Assembly (NCBI GenBank): GCA_902556405.1
Contig: CACDWF010000017.1
Location: forward strand, 1-38,551
Direction: 5' to 3'
Source of the DNA: an uncultured Alphaproteobacteria bacterium
GTDB taxonomy: Bacteria > Pseudomonadota > Alphaproteobacteria > Rhodobacterales > Rhodobacteraceae
DNA length: 38,551 bases
The number at the start of each line of letters is the position of its first letter. Position 1 is the stretch's first letter. A program made the translations under genes and the position numbers. The notes beneath the pieces are model-generated. The model was given only the letters and a program-made list of their open reading frames with translations, made no database searches and was not told where the DNA came from. Of the stretch, positions 8,114-16,693 are shown piece by piece.

Positions 8114-9184
8114 TTATTTTGAAATTCCGTATTTCTTCATTTTTTCGATTAAAGTTGTTCTTCGAAGTTTTAAAGCATCAGAGGCTTGACTCACCATTCC
8201 ATCCGTCTTTTCTAAGGCCGCTTCGATCATCACAATCTCTATTTCGCTAAGATGCCTTCTAAGGTCCATTTTATCAAAATAAAGAAACCAATCCTTGTAT
8301 TGCTCTGGTTTGGGAAGAGGCAGGCTGGTAACCTCTTCTTCTTTGTTATCGGTGGCCTCCACCAAGTCAGTCGATGCAGCCCATAACTCGTCTTGTTCCT
8401 CATCGGGGTCAGGAACCTTTAACCTTAGTAGATTTTCCTTTACATTGTCTCCAGACACCGATCTTTCGTTAAATAAGACAGATGCTCTTTCAATGACATT
8501 CCTTAACTCTCTTACGTTACCTGGCCAGCTGTAATTCGATAAAACCTTTATCGCATCTTCACTAAAGTTGACATTAATTTCTTGGCCAGAAAATTTCATT
8601 TTCTCCATGATCCCTTGAATCAGGATAGGAACATCTACCGTTCTCATGGCTAGGTTTGGCACTTCTATAGGAAATACATTTATCCTGTAAAAAAGGTCAG
8701 CTCTAAATTCCCCCTTTTCCACTTTTTTATCTAAATCTTGGTGGGTGGCGCATACCAGACGAAAATCAACGTCTATTTCTTTACTTGAACCCACTCTCTG
8801 GATCTTCCGACCTTCCAATACCCGCAATAATTTCGATTGCAAAGGCAAGGGCATGTCTCCTATCTCATCTAAAAAAATCGTTCCATGATTTGCTTGTTCA
8901 AACCTTCCAGCTCTCGCTCGATCTGCCCCAGTAAAGGCCCCTTTTTCATGCCCAAATAGCTCGGACTCCAAAAGCTCCGAAGGAATAGCAGCACAATTTA
9001 CTGAAATATTGCTTCCTTTCCTGCCCGATGCTACATGTAATGCCTCCGCGACCAATTCTTTTCCGGTCCCCGTCTCTCCTTGTATTAAAACAGTTGTAGC
9101 GGAAGCACATACCATCTCAATAAGCCTTTTCATTTCTTTTATTGCTAATGAGTTTCCTAAAATTATTTTTTCTATTGCCTGCAT
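8114..9184 (-). CDS. fleQ: Sigma-54 activator without receiver domain, FleQ-like flagellar master regulator
   Basis: A 356-residue enhancer-binding protein made only of an AAA+ domain and a Fis-type helix-turn-helix. Walker A GETGTGKE lies at 36-43, the sigma-54-contacting GAFTGA loop at 82-87, Walker B FLDE at 104-107, a SWPGNVREL segment near 218-226, and a C-terminal HTH (about 315-356) ending KLRRTTLIEKMKKYG. It starts almost directly with the AAA+ domain, so no phospho-receiver is present. By analogy with R. sphaeroides FleQ and Pseudomonas/Vibrio FleQ/FlrA it should open the flagellar hierarchy together with RpoN. No -24/-12 site is visible upstream of it. It is divergent from the FleT-like gene, with 229 bases between them. 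The activator class is certain; the symbol is inferred from context. Confidence 0.85.
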   Translation of the reverse strand: MQAIEKIILGNSLAIKEMKRLIEMVCASATTVLIQGETGTGKELVAEALHVASGRKGSNISVNCAAIPSELLESELFGHEKGAFTGADRARAGRFEQANHGTIFLDEIGDMPLPLQSKLLRVLEGRKIQRVGSSKEIDVDFRLVCATHQDLDKKVEKGEFRADLFYRINVFPIEVPNLAMRTVDVPILIQGIMEKMKFSGQEINVNFSEDAIKVLSNYSWPGNVRELRNVIERASVLFNERSVSGDNVKENLLRLKVPDPDEEQDELWAASTDLVEATDNKEEEVTSLPLPKPEQYKDWFLYFDKMDLRRHLSEIEIVMIEAALEKTDGMVSQASDALKLRRTTLIEKMKKYGISK

Positions 9185-9368
9185 ATATTTTTCGTTTTCT
9201 CGTCAAAATTCTTACTAACATTAGCACAAAATTAGAAAAGATATAAGTAAAAAGTCAAAATATTGAACTACCATCTATAAATCCAAAAAAATAGTACAAT
9301 AAAAAATTCACCTAAAAAATGCAATTAATTCAATACGTTAGTTATTTATTGCTTTTTTAAAATCTGTT

Positions 9369-9384
9369 TGGCTTACTTTTTGCC
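9369..9384 (+). promoter_or_regulatory. Sigma-54 (-24/-12) promoter of the fleT-fliE operon
   Basis: TGGCTT-N5-TTGCC, with GG and GC ten bases apart. It lies 29 bases before the fleT ATG, which has a good AAAGGAG ribosome site. The adjacent upstream intergenic DNA is where FleQ would be expected to bind. Confidence 0.8.
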
Positions 9385-9413
9385 TTTATAAAAACGTCAA
9401 AGGAGATTTAGGT

Positions 9414-10604
9414 ATGTTAAATGTTATAATAGAGGCCGAGAGGTTCCCCTTCTCAACTAGGTTAAAAGAAATTCTTGAAGAACGACAAGCAGTTGTCGAG
9501 TATACGGGAAACGATAATGAAGTGTGTAATAAAAAACAGCCTTCTAGAGAAACAGAAAACTGTTTTCTTTGCTCCAAAGATTATTTTAATTCAATAGATG
9601 GACAAGCTGGTCTGATAAATATTGCTAAAGGTCATAAAGCAAACTCTATTGTGATTGTAGGCCAGATTGATGATACTTTTTCCGTCAAGGAGGAGTTAGG
9701 TGGCAAATTATTGCACATTAATTTTCCGAAAGATAATGAACACGAGGATACTATTAACGAGTATGGCTCTCAGATGGTTGCAACACTTGTCATGAAGAAC
9801 AACCAATTCATTGCTGGAGACGAAAACACAAAGAAACTGATAAAACTTGCTGAAAAGGTTGCTAGGACAGATGTTACGGTTTTTATAAATGGACCAACCG
9901 GAACCGGCAAAGAGGTATTATCAAAATTTATCCATAATAACTCGCCAAGGAGCGATAATCCTTTCGTTGGAATTAACTGTGCAGCTATTCCAGAAAATAT
10001 GCTCGAGGCAATTCTATTCGGGCATGAAAAAGGAGCGTTTACGGGTGCATCTAGCCCAAATAAAGGTATATTCAGAGCTGCAGATGGTGGAACTTTGCTA
10101 TTAGATGAAATTAGTGAAATGCCCCTAAGTTTACAGGCAAAAATTCTCAGAGTTTTACAGGAAAAAATAGTAACTCCTATTGGCTCACAGAAAGATTTGC
10201 CCGTAGATGTCAGAGTAATAGCGACTACTAACAGAAATATGCTCGAAGAAATAAAAAAAGGCACCTTTAGAGAAGACCTGTATTATAGACTGAACGTCTT
10301 TCCTCTTGCCACTTCACACCTAAGAGACAGAAGAAATGATGTAATACCTTTAACTACTGCCCTACTTTATAGACATTGCAAATCAGTTAGTGAACTTCCA
10401 TGGCTAAAAAGTTCGGCATTAAAAACGCTTATAGATCATCACTGGCCAGGAAATGTTAGAGAACTAGAAAATATAGTCCAACGAGCCTTAGTCCTATGCA
10501 CAGAAAAAGAAATTTGTTCAAATGATATTGTTATCGATAACAATCCTTTAAACGTTTCAACGCACTCTATAACAGATGAAAAGACACAACAATTAGCAAT
10601 TTGA
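9414..10604 (+). CDS. fleT: Sigma-54 activator lacking a DNA-binding domain, FleT-like
   Basis: The 396-residue protein has an unusual N-terminal region (1-130) that resembles a degenerate receiver, with four cysteines including CFLC at 50-53. A complete AAA+ domain follows: Walker A GPTGTGKE at 160-167, GAFTGA at 207-212, Walker B LLLDE at 228-232, and HHWPGNVREL at 342-351. After about residue 375 only some 20 polar residues remain, so the Fis-type helix-turn-helix found in FlbD, FlrC and NtrC is missing. The frame ends cleanly and fliE starts nine bases beyond the stop behind its own ribosome site, so this is not an obvious frameshift. R. sphaeroides FleT is likewise described as lacking the DNA-binding domain and working with FleQ, and it also lies beside fliE. 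I expect a FleQ/FleT hetero-oligomer here. Confidence 0.82.
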   Translation: MLNVIIEAERFPFSTRLKEILEERQAVVEYTGNDNEVCNKKQPSRETENCFLCSKDYFNSIDGQAGLINIAKGHKANSIVIVGQIDDTFSVKEELGGKLLHINFPKDNEHEDTINEYGSQMVATLVMKNNQFIAGDENTKKLIKLAEKVARTDVTVFINGPTGTGKEVLSKFIHNNSPRSDNPFVGINCAAIPENMLEAILFGHEKGAFTGASSPNKGIFRAADGGTLLLDEISEMPLSLQAKILRVLQEKIVTPIGSQKDLPVDVRVIATTNRNMLEEIKKGTFREDLYYRLNVFPLATSHLRDRRNDVIPLTTALLYRHCKSVSELPWLKSSALKTLIDHHWPGNVRELENIVQRALVLCTEKEICSNDIVIDNNPLNVSTHSITDEKTQQLAI

Positions 10605-10612
10605 GGTTTCAA

Positions 10613-10927
10613 ATGTCCCAGATAGGATCCATAACAAATAAAGTATTATCCACTCACAAGCAGATTATCGAAAGTGCAAACAGCACGCTAGGTAATGATA
10701 ACAATATTGGAAATTTCAGTTCTAAAATGGAGAAAGCTCTCGACTCAGTAGCAGACGCCCAGAAGATCGCAGCTGATTCTACAAGAAACTTTGAACTTGG
10801 AATTGAAAATGATTTGACAAAGGTAATGATTAATCAACAGATATCTTCGTTAGGTTTCCAGCTCACATTAAATACTCGAAATAAAGTGCTTTCAGCGTAT
10901 AAAGATATAATGAGCATGCCCGTCTAA
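10613..10927 (+). CDS. fliE: Flagellar MS-ring/rod junction protein FliE
   Basis: A 104-residue protein with the FliE C terminus (LTLNTRNKVLSAYKDIMSMPV-like) and a helical body. FliE joins the MS ring to the rod and is an early export substrate. I chose the ATG at 10613, which has GAGG six bases upstream; a TTG at 10601 would overlap the end of fleT and has no better site. It is the second gene of the operon that starts at the sigma-54 promoter at 9369, and is followed by fliF after 21 bases. Confidence 0.93.
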   Translation: MSQIGSITNKVLSTHKQIIESANSTLGNDNNIGNFSSKMEKALDSVADAQKIAADSTRNFELGIENDLTKVMINQQISSLGFQLTLNTRNKVLSAYKDIMSMPV

Positions 10928-10948
10928 TTAAATCTAAAGGTATAAAAT

Positions 10949-12667
10949 ATGGCAGATACAACAGAATTCATAGGTACGCAACAAACACGACAGGGAACCG
11001 GTTTAATTCCTCAAGCAGGTCAATTTCTGTCAAATGTTCAGCAAATTGCTAGTCAACCAAGCGTACAAAGATCTTTACCAGCGGTAATCGCGGTAGTTGT
11101 TTTAGTACTTGGACTATTTGTTTACTCTCTTTTACAACAGCCAGAACGAACAACCTTATACGCATCTCTTCCAGATTCTGAAAAATCCAAAGTTCAAGAT
11201 GCATTGAAGAACTTGGGTGTCGATGTGACTTTGGATCCTACTACTGGAGAAATACTCGTGCCTGTTGAAGATTATCACCGTTCCAGAATTAGTCTTGCAG
11301 CACAAGGCTTGCCGAGCAGTGCGCCAGATGGATATTCTACATTAACAGATTTACCTATGGGTTCGAGTAGGTCCGTAGAGCTTATGCGGCTGAAACAAAC
11401 CCAAGAAATAGAGCTCGCTAAATCAATAAGAGAAATCGAAGGTGTTATATCTGCTAGGGTTCACTTAGCACTACCAGAAAAGTCAGTATTTGTAAGAAAC
11501 CAACTACCTCCCACTGCTTCAGTATTTGTACAACTGCCTAACGGAAGATCAATGGCAAGTGGGCAAGTCAACGCCATCATTCACTTGGTGTCCTCGTCAA
11601 TTCCAAATATGACTAAAGAAGATGTAACCGTTATTGACCAAAACGGACAGCTATTATCAAAGTCTTTAGATGATCCAGATAGTATGCTGAACGATGCGCA
11701 ACTTGAACATAGAGTTAAACTCGAAAATATCTATCGTAGTCGGATCACAACCTTGGTAACCCCTATTGTCGGCCCTGGAAATGTGAGTACTCAAGTAAAT
11801 ATTGATATTGACTTCACGAGGAGTGAAATAACAGAGGAAATCGTGGATCCAGATGGAACAGCTCTAAGAAGTGAACAAAGCACATTAGATTTAACCACCG
11901 ATTTACCAGCAAAAGGGATTCCCGGAGCCGTGTCAAATACTGCGCCCACAGAGGCTGAATTGAGCCAAAGCCCTGTGGCGGGAGACTCCCAGGGGCAAAT
12001 TAGAAATAGGTCATCTAGCGATATAAAAAACTATGAAGTAAGCAAGCGAATAGCCACAACGATGGCTCCATCAACAAAGATTTTAAAGATAAATGCGGCT
12101 GTTCTTCTTAGGAGTCCTAAAGTAATAGATCCAGAAACCGGGCTTGAGGTTTCGCAACCGTTGTCCGACGAAAAAATTGAGGAGATTAGACAGCTCATTA
12201 CAAGTGCGGTAGGGATTGATGAAGAGAGAGGAGATAAGCTTACCGTCAGTAGTGCTCCCTTTATTTCCACTCTTGAAGGAGTAGAAGTTACATGGCATGA
12301 GATCCCTCTAGTAAAAAATTTGATCAAACAATTGATTACAATTTCGATTTTGGCCATTGTCGCGCTGGGTGTCATTAGACCACTTTTAAGCAGATTGCTT
12401 GTTCCAGTTGGTGCGGGTGTTGCTGGTGAAATAACCTCAGGTATGGACGATGATCTTGATCTGGATACAATTGAAGTTAAAGAAGGTGAGAGCTTAGACG
12501 ATATTAAAGCAAAGCTCAAACCAAAGAAGGCAGCAATATCTGCTGAAATGCTTGATACGGCAAATACTTATGATGATAAAGTCGCTGTAATAAGGATGAT
12601 AGTTCAGGATGAAGCAGGTAGAGTATCGAATGTTTTCAAGAACATGATGCAAAGAGATATGAATTGA
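10949..12667 (+). CDS. fliF: Flagellar MS-ring protein FliF
   Basis: This 572-residue inner-membrane protein has two transmembrane helices (about 43-63 and 462-480). Between them is the YscJ/FliF ring-building region, including TLYASLPDSEKSKVQDAL and the ISARVHLALPEKSVF motif. A low-complexity linker follows around 330-355. The acidic C-terminal tail after 480 ends in VIRMIVQDEAGRVSNVFKNM, the FliG-binding segment. FliF is the platform on which the basal body and export gate are built. Length and order are standard. Confidence 0.97.
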   Translation: MADTTEFIGTQQTRQGTGLIPQAGQFLSNVQQIASQPSVQRSLPAVIAVVVLVLGLFVYSLLQQPERTTLYASLPDSEKSKVQDALKNLGVDVTLDPTTGEILVPVEDYHRSRISLAAQGLPSSAPDGYSTLTDLPMGSSRSVELMRLKQTQEIELAKSIREIEGVISARVHLALPEKSVFVRNQLPPTASVFVQLPNGRSMASGQVNAIIHLVSSSIPNMTKEDVTVIDQNGQLLSKSLDDPDSMLNDAQLEHRVKLENIYRSRITTLVTPIVGPGNVSTQVNIDIDFTRSEITEEIVDPDGTALRSEQSTLDLTTDLPAKGIPGAVSNTAPTEAELSQSPVAGDSQGQIRNRSSSDIKNYEVSKRIATTMAPSTKILKINAAVLLRSPKVIDPETGLEVSQPLSDEKIEEIRQLITSAVGIDEERGDKLTVSSAPFISTLEGVEVTWHEIPLVKNLIKQLITISILAIVALGVIRPLLSRLLVPVGAGVAGEITSGMDDDLDLDTIEVKEGESLDDIKAKLKPKKAAISAEMLDTANTYDDKVAVIRMIVQDEAGRVSNVFKNMMQRDMN

Positions 12668-12709
12668 AGTAAATTATTTATAGAATAAGATCAAGATTAG
12701 GAAATAAAT

Positions 12710-13744
12710 ATGGCTGAGCAGGAGAGAGAAAATAAAAGCAAAGTTTTTGATAACCTTAGCGGAACACAAAAATCAGCAATATTGATGATGCTCTTAGGTG
12801 AAGATGAGGCTTCAGAAATTCTTAAAAATCTAACACCTAAAGAAGTTCAGCATATTGGAACAGCAATGTACTCTGTGGAGGGGCTCGATCAGGATACTGT
12901 AAACAAAGTATTAGATGAATTTCTTGCAATTATAAAAGAACAAACAAGCCTTGGATTAGGAGCTGGAGACTATATTCAGAATGTTTTGAATAAGGCGTTG
13001 GGGAATGATAGAGCGCAATCCATCTTAGGGCGAATAACTCCAACCGAAAGCAGTAATGCTATAGAAATCCTAGAGTGGATGGACTCAAGAGCTATTTCTG
13101 AACTAATTTCTGATGAACACCCTCAAATAATTGCTCTTATAATTTCATACTTGGACCCAGCGCAAGCATCTGATGTTCTAGTAATGTTAGATGAAAAATT
13201 GCAACCAGAAATTATAAAAAGGATTGCAACAATCCAAACAGTTCAGCCTGACGCACTTAAAAACCTGGAATTGGTGATGCAAAAGAAATTCGCCGCGAAC
13301 ACATCATTGAGGGCCTCCCAAGTAGGTGGTGTGAAAGCTGCAGCCTCAATAATGAATTTCATGAAAGGTGAAGATGAACAGAAAATATTTAAAGAGGTAG
13401 CCAAGTTCAGCAAGAACTTAATGACTGATATTCAGGAAGCTATGTTTGTTTTTGACAACCTTATTAAATCAGACGATAAGTCCATGCAGGTTATTATCAG
13501 AAGTGTAGAGACAGAGGATCTAGTTTTAGCGATGAAGGGAGCTGATGAAGAGCTTCAAGAGAAAATGTTCAGTTGTATGTCACAAAGAGCCGCAGCAAAT
13601 GTACAAGATGAAATGGATGCTCTAGGACCAGTCAGACTAAGTGAAGTTCAGGAAGCGCAAAAACGGATAATTAATACTGCAAGAAGACTATCCGATGAAG
13701 GGACTATTGTGTTAGCGGGCCGTGGTGGAGATGATTATGTTTAA
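12710..13744 (+). CDS. fliG: Flagellar motor switch protein FliG
   Basis: The 344-residue protein shows the three FliG parts: an N-terminal FliF-binding region (KSAILMMLLGEDEASEILK), the EHPQ motif of the middle domain at 136-139 followed by an armadillo-like segment, and a C-terminal torque domain with the charged ridge (RSVETEDLVLAMKGADEELQ, then KMFSCMSQRAAANVQDEMD). It couples stator ion flow to rotor movement. The partner stator here is the PomAB-like pair at 26.9-28.8 kb. Confidence 0.97.
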   Translation: MAEQERENKSKVFDNLSGTQKSAILMMLLGEDEASEILKNLTPKEVQHIGTAMYSVEGLDQDTVNKVLDEFLAIIKEQTSLGLGAGDYIQNVLNKALGNDRAQSILGRITPTESSNAIEILEWMDSRAISELISDEHPQIIALIISYLDPAQASDVLVMLDEKLQPEIIKRIATIQTVQPDALKNLELVMQKKFAANTSLRASQVGGVKAAASIMNFMKGEDEQKIFKEVAKFSKNLMTDIQEAMFVFDNLIKSDDKSMQVIIRSVETEDLVLAMKGADEELQEKMFSCMSQRAAANVQDEMDALGPVRLSEVQEAQKRIINTARRLSDEGTIVLAGRGGDDYV

Positions 13745-13749
13745 AGAAT

Positions 13750-14904
13750 GTGAAAAATAAGATGCAACCCTTAGAAGAAAAAGATAGCTCGCCATTGGAG
13801 GATACCGAAATAACAAGACTGATTAAAGTTTCAAGGGAACTTGGCTATAAAAAGCAAGATAAAATTCCTGAACGAAACTTAGTGGATTTTAAACCGATCT
13901 CTATTACTCAGATCGCTACATCCTCAGATAATAAAATTAACGAGCCTATTGACGGCTCAGAACGTACAGACCCAGCCGAGATAGCAGAGAACGAGATCGT
14001 GATTGAGAATACAGAAGCTCCAGATAACAAAATGTCTGCTAATGAGCCAAATTTAGAACCCCTAAATACTGAATCGAGCGTACAAGAAACACGTGAGCAT
14101 AAGGAGATAAGAGAGCCTTTAGATGACACATTAACGAATGGAACAGAAACATTGGAATCCCCTACCCAGTCCAAAAAAATACTTACAGAGGAAACTTTCG
14201 AAGACAAGGGCCCTGAGGTAGGCTCTGCCGAAGAGAGGCTAGCCGAACAAACGGCAGTCGAAGAGACACCTGTTCTCTCAGCACAAGATGACACTGATAG
14301 TATGGAGCAGGCTAAACAAACAGATATAGATATTGGGAAAAAAGCTGCTATTGCAGATTTTCAGAATAAACAAAAAGAGGCTCTGGAAAGTTTTCATACA
14401 ATTTTGGATAATATAAAAAAAAAAGAGGCAGTTGACAAGACCGCTCTAACTGAATCCATATTAAGAGCAGTAACCAGACTTGCTAGTGAAAGAGCCGGGA
14501 CAATAATTGATGACCATCCCGAGACTTTTAAAAATAAAATAATCTCATTTGCCGATAAAATTGAACAGTTATCAACAAACTTAATACTAAATTTAAATCC
14601 AGTAGACGCTGACTTACTGAAAAAAACCTTATCAAAATCTTTAAGTGACAAAAAAGTCGAAATAAAAAAGAACTCTGAGTTATTTCGTGGAGATTTTATT
14701 TTTCAAATGGGGGCAATAGAAATAGGTGACCTTCTTTCAGAACAGATATTGGCTGCAGAAAAAGAGAATGTACCCACGATACAAATGGGTAATTCTGAAA
14801 TAGATAGTGAGAAGATTGAGAAGAAAGTTGTGTCAGAAGACATAGTAGCAACCGAAGGAAATAAAAAAGAAAGTATGGCAGAAATTGATGATGATAAAAA
14901 ATAG
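13750..14904 (+). CDS. fliH: Flagellar export stator protein FliH with a long acidic N-terminal extension
   Basis: The C-terminal 190 residues match FliH: a helical KKAAIADFQNKQKEALESF coiled coil, then LNLNPVDADLLKKTL and the SELFRGDFIFQMGAIEIGDLL segment. FliH binds and restrains the FliI ATPase. The first 190 or so residues are acidic, rich in Glu, Thr, Ser and Pro, with no predicted fold, so the protein (384 residues) is well above the usual 220-300. The start is uncertain: GTG at 13750 or ATG at 13762, both with weak ribosome sites. The end overlaps fliI by 17 bases. Confidence 0.85.
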   Translation: MKNKMQPLEEKDSSPLEDTEITRLIKVSRELGYKKQDKIPERNLVDFKPISITQIATSSDNKINEPIDGSERTDPAEIAENEIVIENTEAPDNKMSANEPNLEPLNTESSVQETREHKEIREPLDDTLTNGTETLESPTQSKKILTEETFEDKGPEVGSAEERLAEQTAVEETPVLSAQDDTDSMEQAKQTDIDIGKKAAIADFQNKQKEALESFHTILDNIKKKEAVDKTALTESILRAVTRLASERAGTIIDDHPETFKNKIISFADKIEQLSTNLILNLNPVDADLLKKTLSKSLSDKKVEIKKNSELFRGDFIFQMGAIEIGDLLSEQILAAEKENVPTIQMGNSEIDSEKIEKKVVSEDIVATEGNKKESMAEIDDDKK

Positions 14905-16219
14905 CTCGCTTTCATTAATCGAAACCATTGATAGCATAACGTTGTCCGGGAAGTTAACTACTTCTGGACGGGTTAATAAATATGACGGGCATTTCTTGGA
15001 GTGTGATGGCTTTCCAGCAAATCTTGGTTCTATTTGCTCTGTAGAAACATCGGATGGAACAGATACATTGGCAGAGATTATAGGGTTTAAAAAAGGTAAT
15101 AACATCCTGTCTATGTTTGAAAGTGATACTAAGATTCAATCGGGGGCGAAAGTTTCAGTAATTGATGAGGGTTACGATGTTAAGGTTGGAGAATCTTTAC
15201 TAGGGAGAGTAATTGACGCGATGGGGAACCCTTATGATGGTAAACCAATGGGCTCGCTACAAGAAACTTGGCCTTTAAATGGGAAATTCTTGAACCCTAT
15301 GTCTAGAAACGCGGTCGACAAACCACTTGATGTAGGAGTTAGAGCTATAAACAGCTTATTAACCGTGGGCAGAGGACAAAGATTAGGTATTATCGCTGGA
15401 TCCGGAGTGGGAAAATCCGTATTACTGGGAATGATGTGCAGATACACAGAGGCCGAAATAGTTGTTGTTGGACTTATAGGAGAGCGTGGACGAGAAGTAG
15501 GCAGTTTTGTGAGAAATTTACTTTCAGGGGATGCAAAAAACAAAACAATAGTAGTTGCTGTACCTGCTGATAGATCACCATTGCTGAGAATTCGAGGAGC
15601 CAATAGAGCAACAGCAATAGCAGAATACTTTAGGTCTAAAGGAAAGAATGTGCTGCTGATTATGGACTCTCTTACTAGAGTTGCGCATGCAAGACGAGAA
15701 ATTGGCCTAGCCCTAGGTGAACAACCAACAGCAAAAGGATATCCCCCATCGGTAGTGTCACTAATACCAAAACTGATCGAGAGATCTGGGCCTGGCATTG
15801 ATCAGCAAGGGTCAATAACGGCATTTTACACAGTATTAGCAGATGGAGATGATGAGAATGATCCAGTAGTCGATACTGCCAGAGCGATACTTGATGGACA
15901 TATTGTACTATCAAGACAGCAGGCACAGTTGGGTATCTATCCTGCTATTGATGTACAAAGTTCAGTAAGTCGCGTGATGAATGAAATTATTGACGAAACT
16001 CACAGTGAGTATGCACGTGCCTTTAGGAAATTTATCACGCTCTACTTAGAAAATAGAGACCTAATCTTAATGGGTGGATACACTCAAGGAAAAGATCCAG
16101 ACCTTGATATAGCTGTTGCTCTTTGGCCAAATCTAATTGCCCATATTCGCCAACTAGAAGGAACAGCATCGAACTTTGAAGAAAGCAAGGCTGGTCTGCT
16201 AAAATTACTTAAGGGTTAG
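14888..16219 (+). CDS. fliI: Flagellar export ATPase FliI
   Basis: With a start at the ATG at 14888 the protein has 443 residues. Walker A GSGVGKS lies at 171-177 and Walker B LLIMD at 256-260, followed by the SLTRVAHARREIGLA stretch of FliI/YscN and F1-beta relatives. IGERGREV at 197-204 is also diagnostic. The enzyme hydrolyses ATP to help unload chaperones and feed substrates to the export gate. The open frame extends three bases further to a TTG; two ATG codons in tandem (14888, 14891) make the exact start uncertain. It overlaps fliH and is followed by fliJ after four bases, so translation is probably coupled. Confidence 0.96.
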   Translation: MMIKNSSLSLIETIDSITLSGKLTTSGRVNKYDGHFLECDGFPANLGSICSVETSDGTDTLAEIIGFKKGNNILSMFESDTKIQSGAKVSVIDEGYDVKVGESLLGRVIDAMGNPYDGKPMGSLQETWPLNGKFLNPMSRNAVDKPLDVGVRAINSLLTVGRGQRLGIIAGSGVGKSVLLGMMCRYTEAEIVVVGLIGERGREVGSFVRNLLSGDAKNKTIVVAVPADRSPLLRIRGANRATAIAEYFRSKGKNVLLIMDSLTRVAHARREIGLALGEQPTAKGYPPSVVSLIPKLIERSGPGIDQQGSITAFYTVLADGDDENDPVVDTARAILDGHIVLSRQQAQLGIYPAIDVQSSVSRVMNEIIDETHSEYARAFRKFITLYLENRDLILMGGYTQGKDPDLDIAVALWPNLIAHIRQLEGTASNFEESKAGLLKLLKG

Positions 16220-16223
16220 ACTG

Positions 16224-16637
16224 ATGAGCTTAAATAAAAATATCTTTGATCGTCTCTCGCTCAAGAAAAAAATAACACTTAATAGGCAAAATAAAATATC
16301 AGAGCAATTGTCATCCGAGTCTGAAAAAAATGCTAGCCTTATTGGAAAAATAAAGGATTTGCAGAATGAAAGAAAAGTGGATAACTCTACTCTTCGGTCT
16401 GGATATTTTCTTAAATCTCAAAATTGGTACTCACAAAAATTGATTGACGAACTTAACCAGACAGAAACAAAGCAAAAATTTATACAAAAAGAGCTAGCGG
16501 AATTACAAAAAAAAATTGCTGTTGAGCATCAAAATATGAAAAGAGCTCAGACAAAAGCCGATGAAAAAAGAAAAAAAGAGGCTTCTTTGCTTGAGACTAA
16601 AAAAGAACTCATAGTCCCAAAAATAAATAAACTTTAA
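16224..16637 (+). CDS. fliJ: Flagellar export protein FliJ
   Basis: A 137-residue, lysine-rich coiled-coil protein immediately after fliI. FliJ sequences diverge strongly; the call rests on position, size and the antiparallel coiled-coil pattern (SEQLSSESEKNASLIGKIK, then TKQKFIQKELAELQKKIA). FliJ fits into the FliI hexamer like the gamma subunit of F1 and links it to FlhA. AAGGG precedes the ATG. It is the last gene before the sigma-54 promoter of fliK. Confidence 0.85.
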   Translation: MSLNKNIFDRLSLKKKITLNRQNKISEQLSSESEKNASLIGKIKDLQNERKVDNSTLRSGYFLKSQNWYSQKLIDELNQTETKQKFIQKELAELQKKIAVEHQNMKRAQTKADEKRKKEASLLETKKELIVPKINKL

Positions 16638-16652
16638 GCGATTACTTACTAT

Positions 16653-16668
16653 TGGCACCTATTTTGCA
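16653..16668 (+). promoter_or_regulatory. Sigma-54 (-24/-12) promoter of the fliK-L-M-N operon
   Basis: TGGCAC-N5-TTGCA, a full match to the consensus with ten bases between GG and GC. It lies 15 bases after the fliJ stop and 25 bases before the fliK ATG, and shows that the longer open frame beginning at 16652 is not the real fliK start. Confidence 0.92.
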
Positions 16669-16693
16669 GAGTTTTTTAGAGGAAAAAGCTTAC

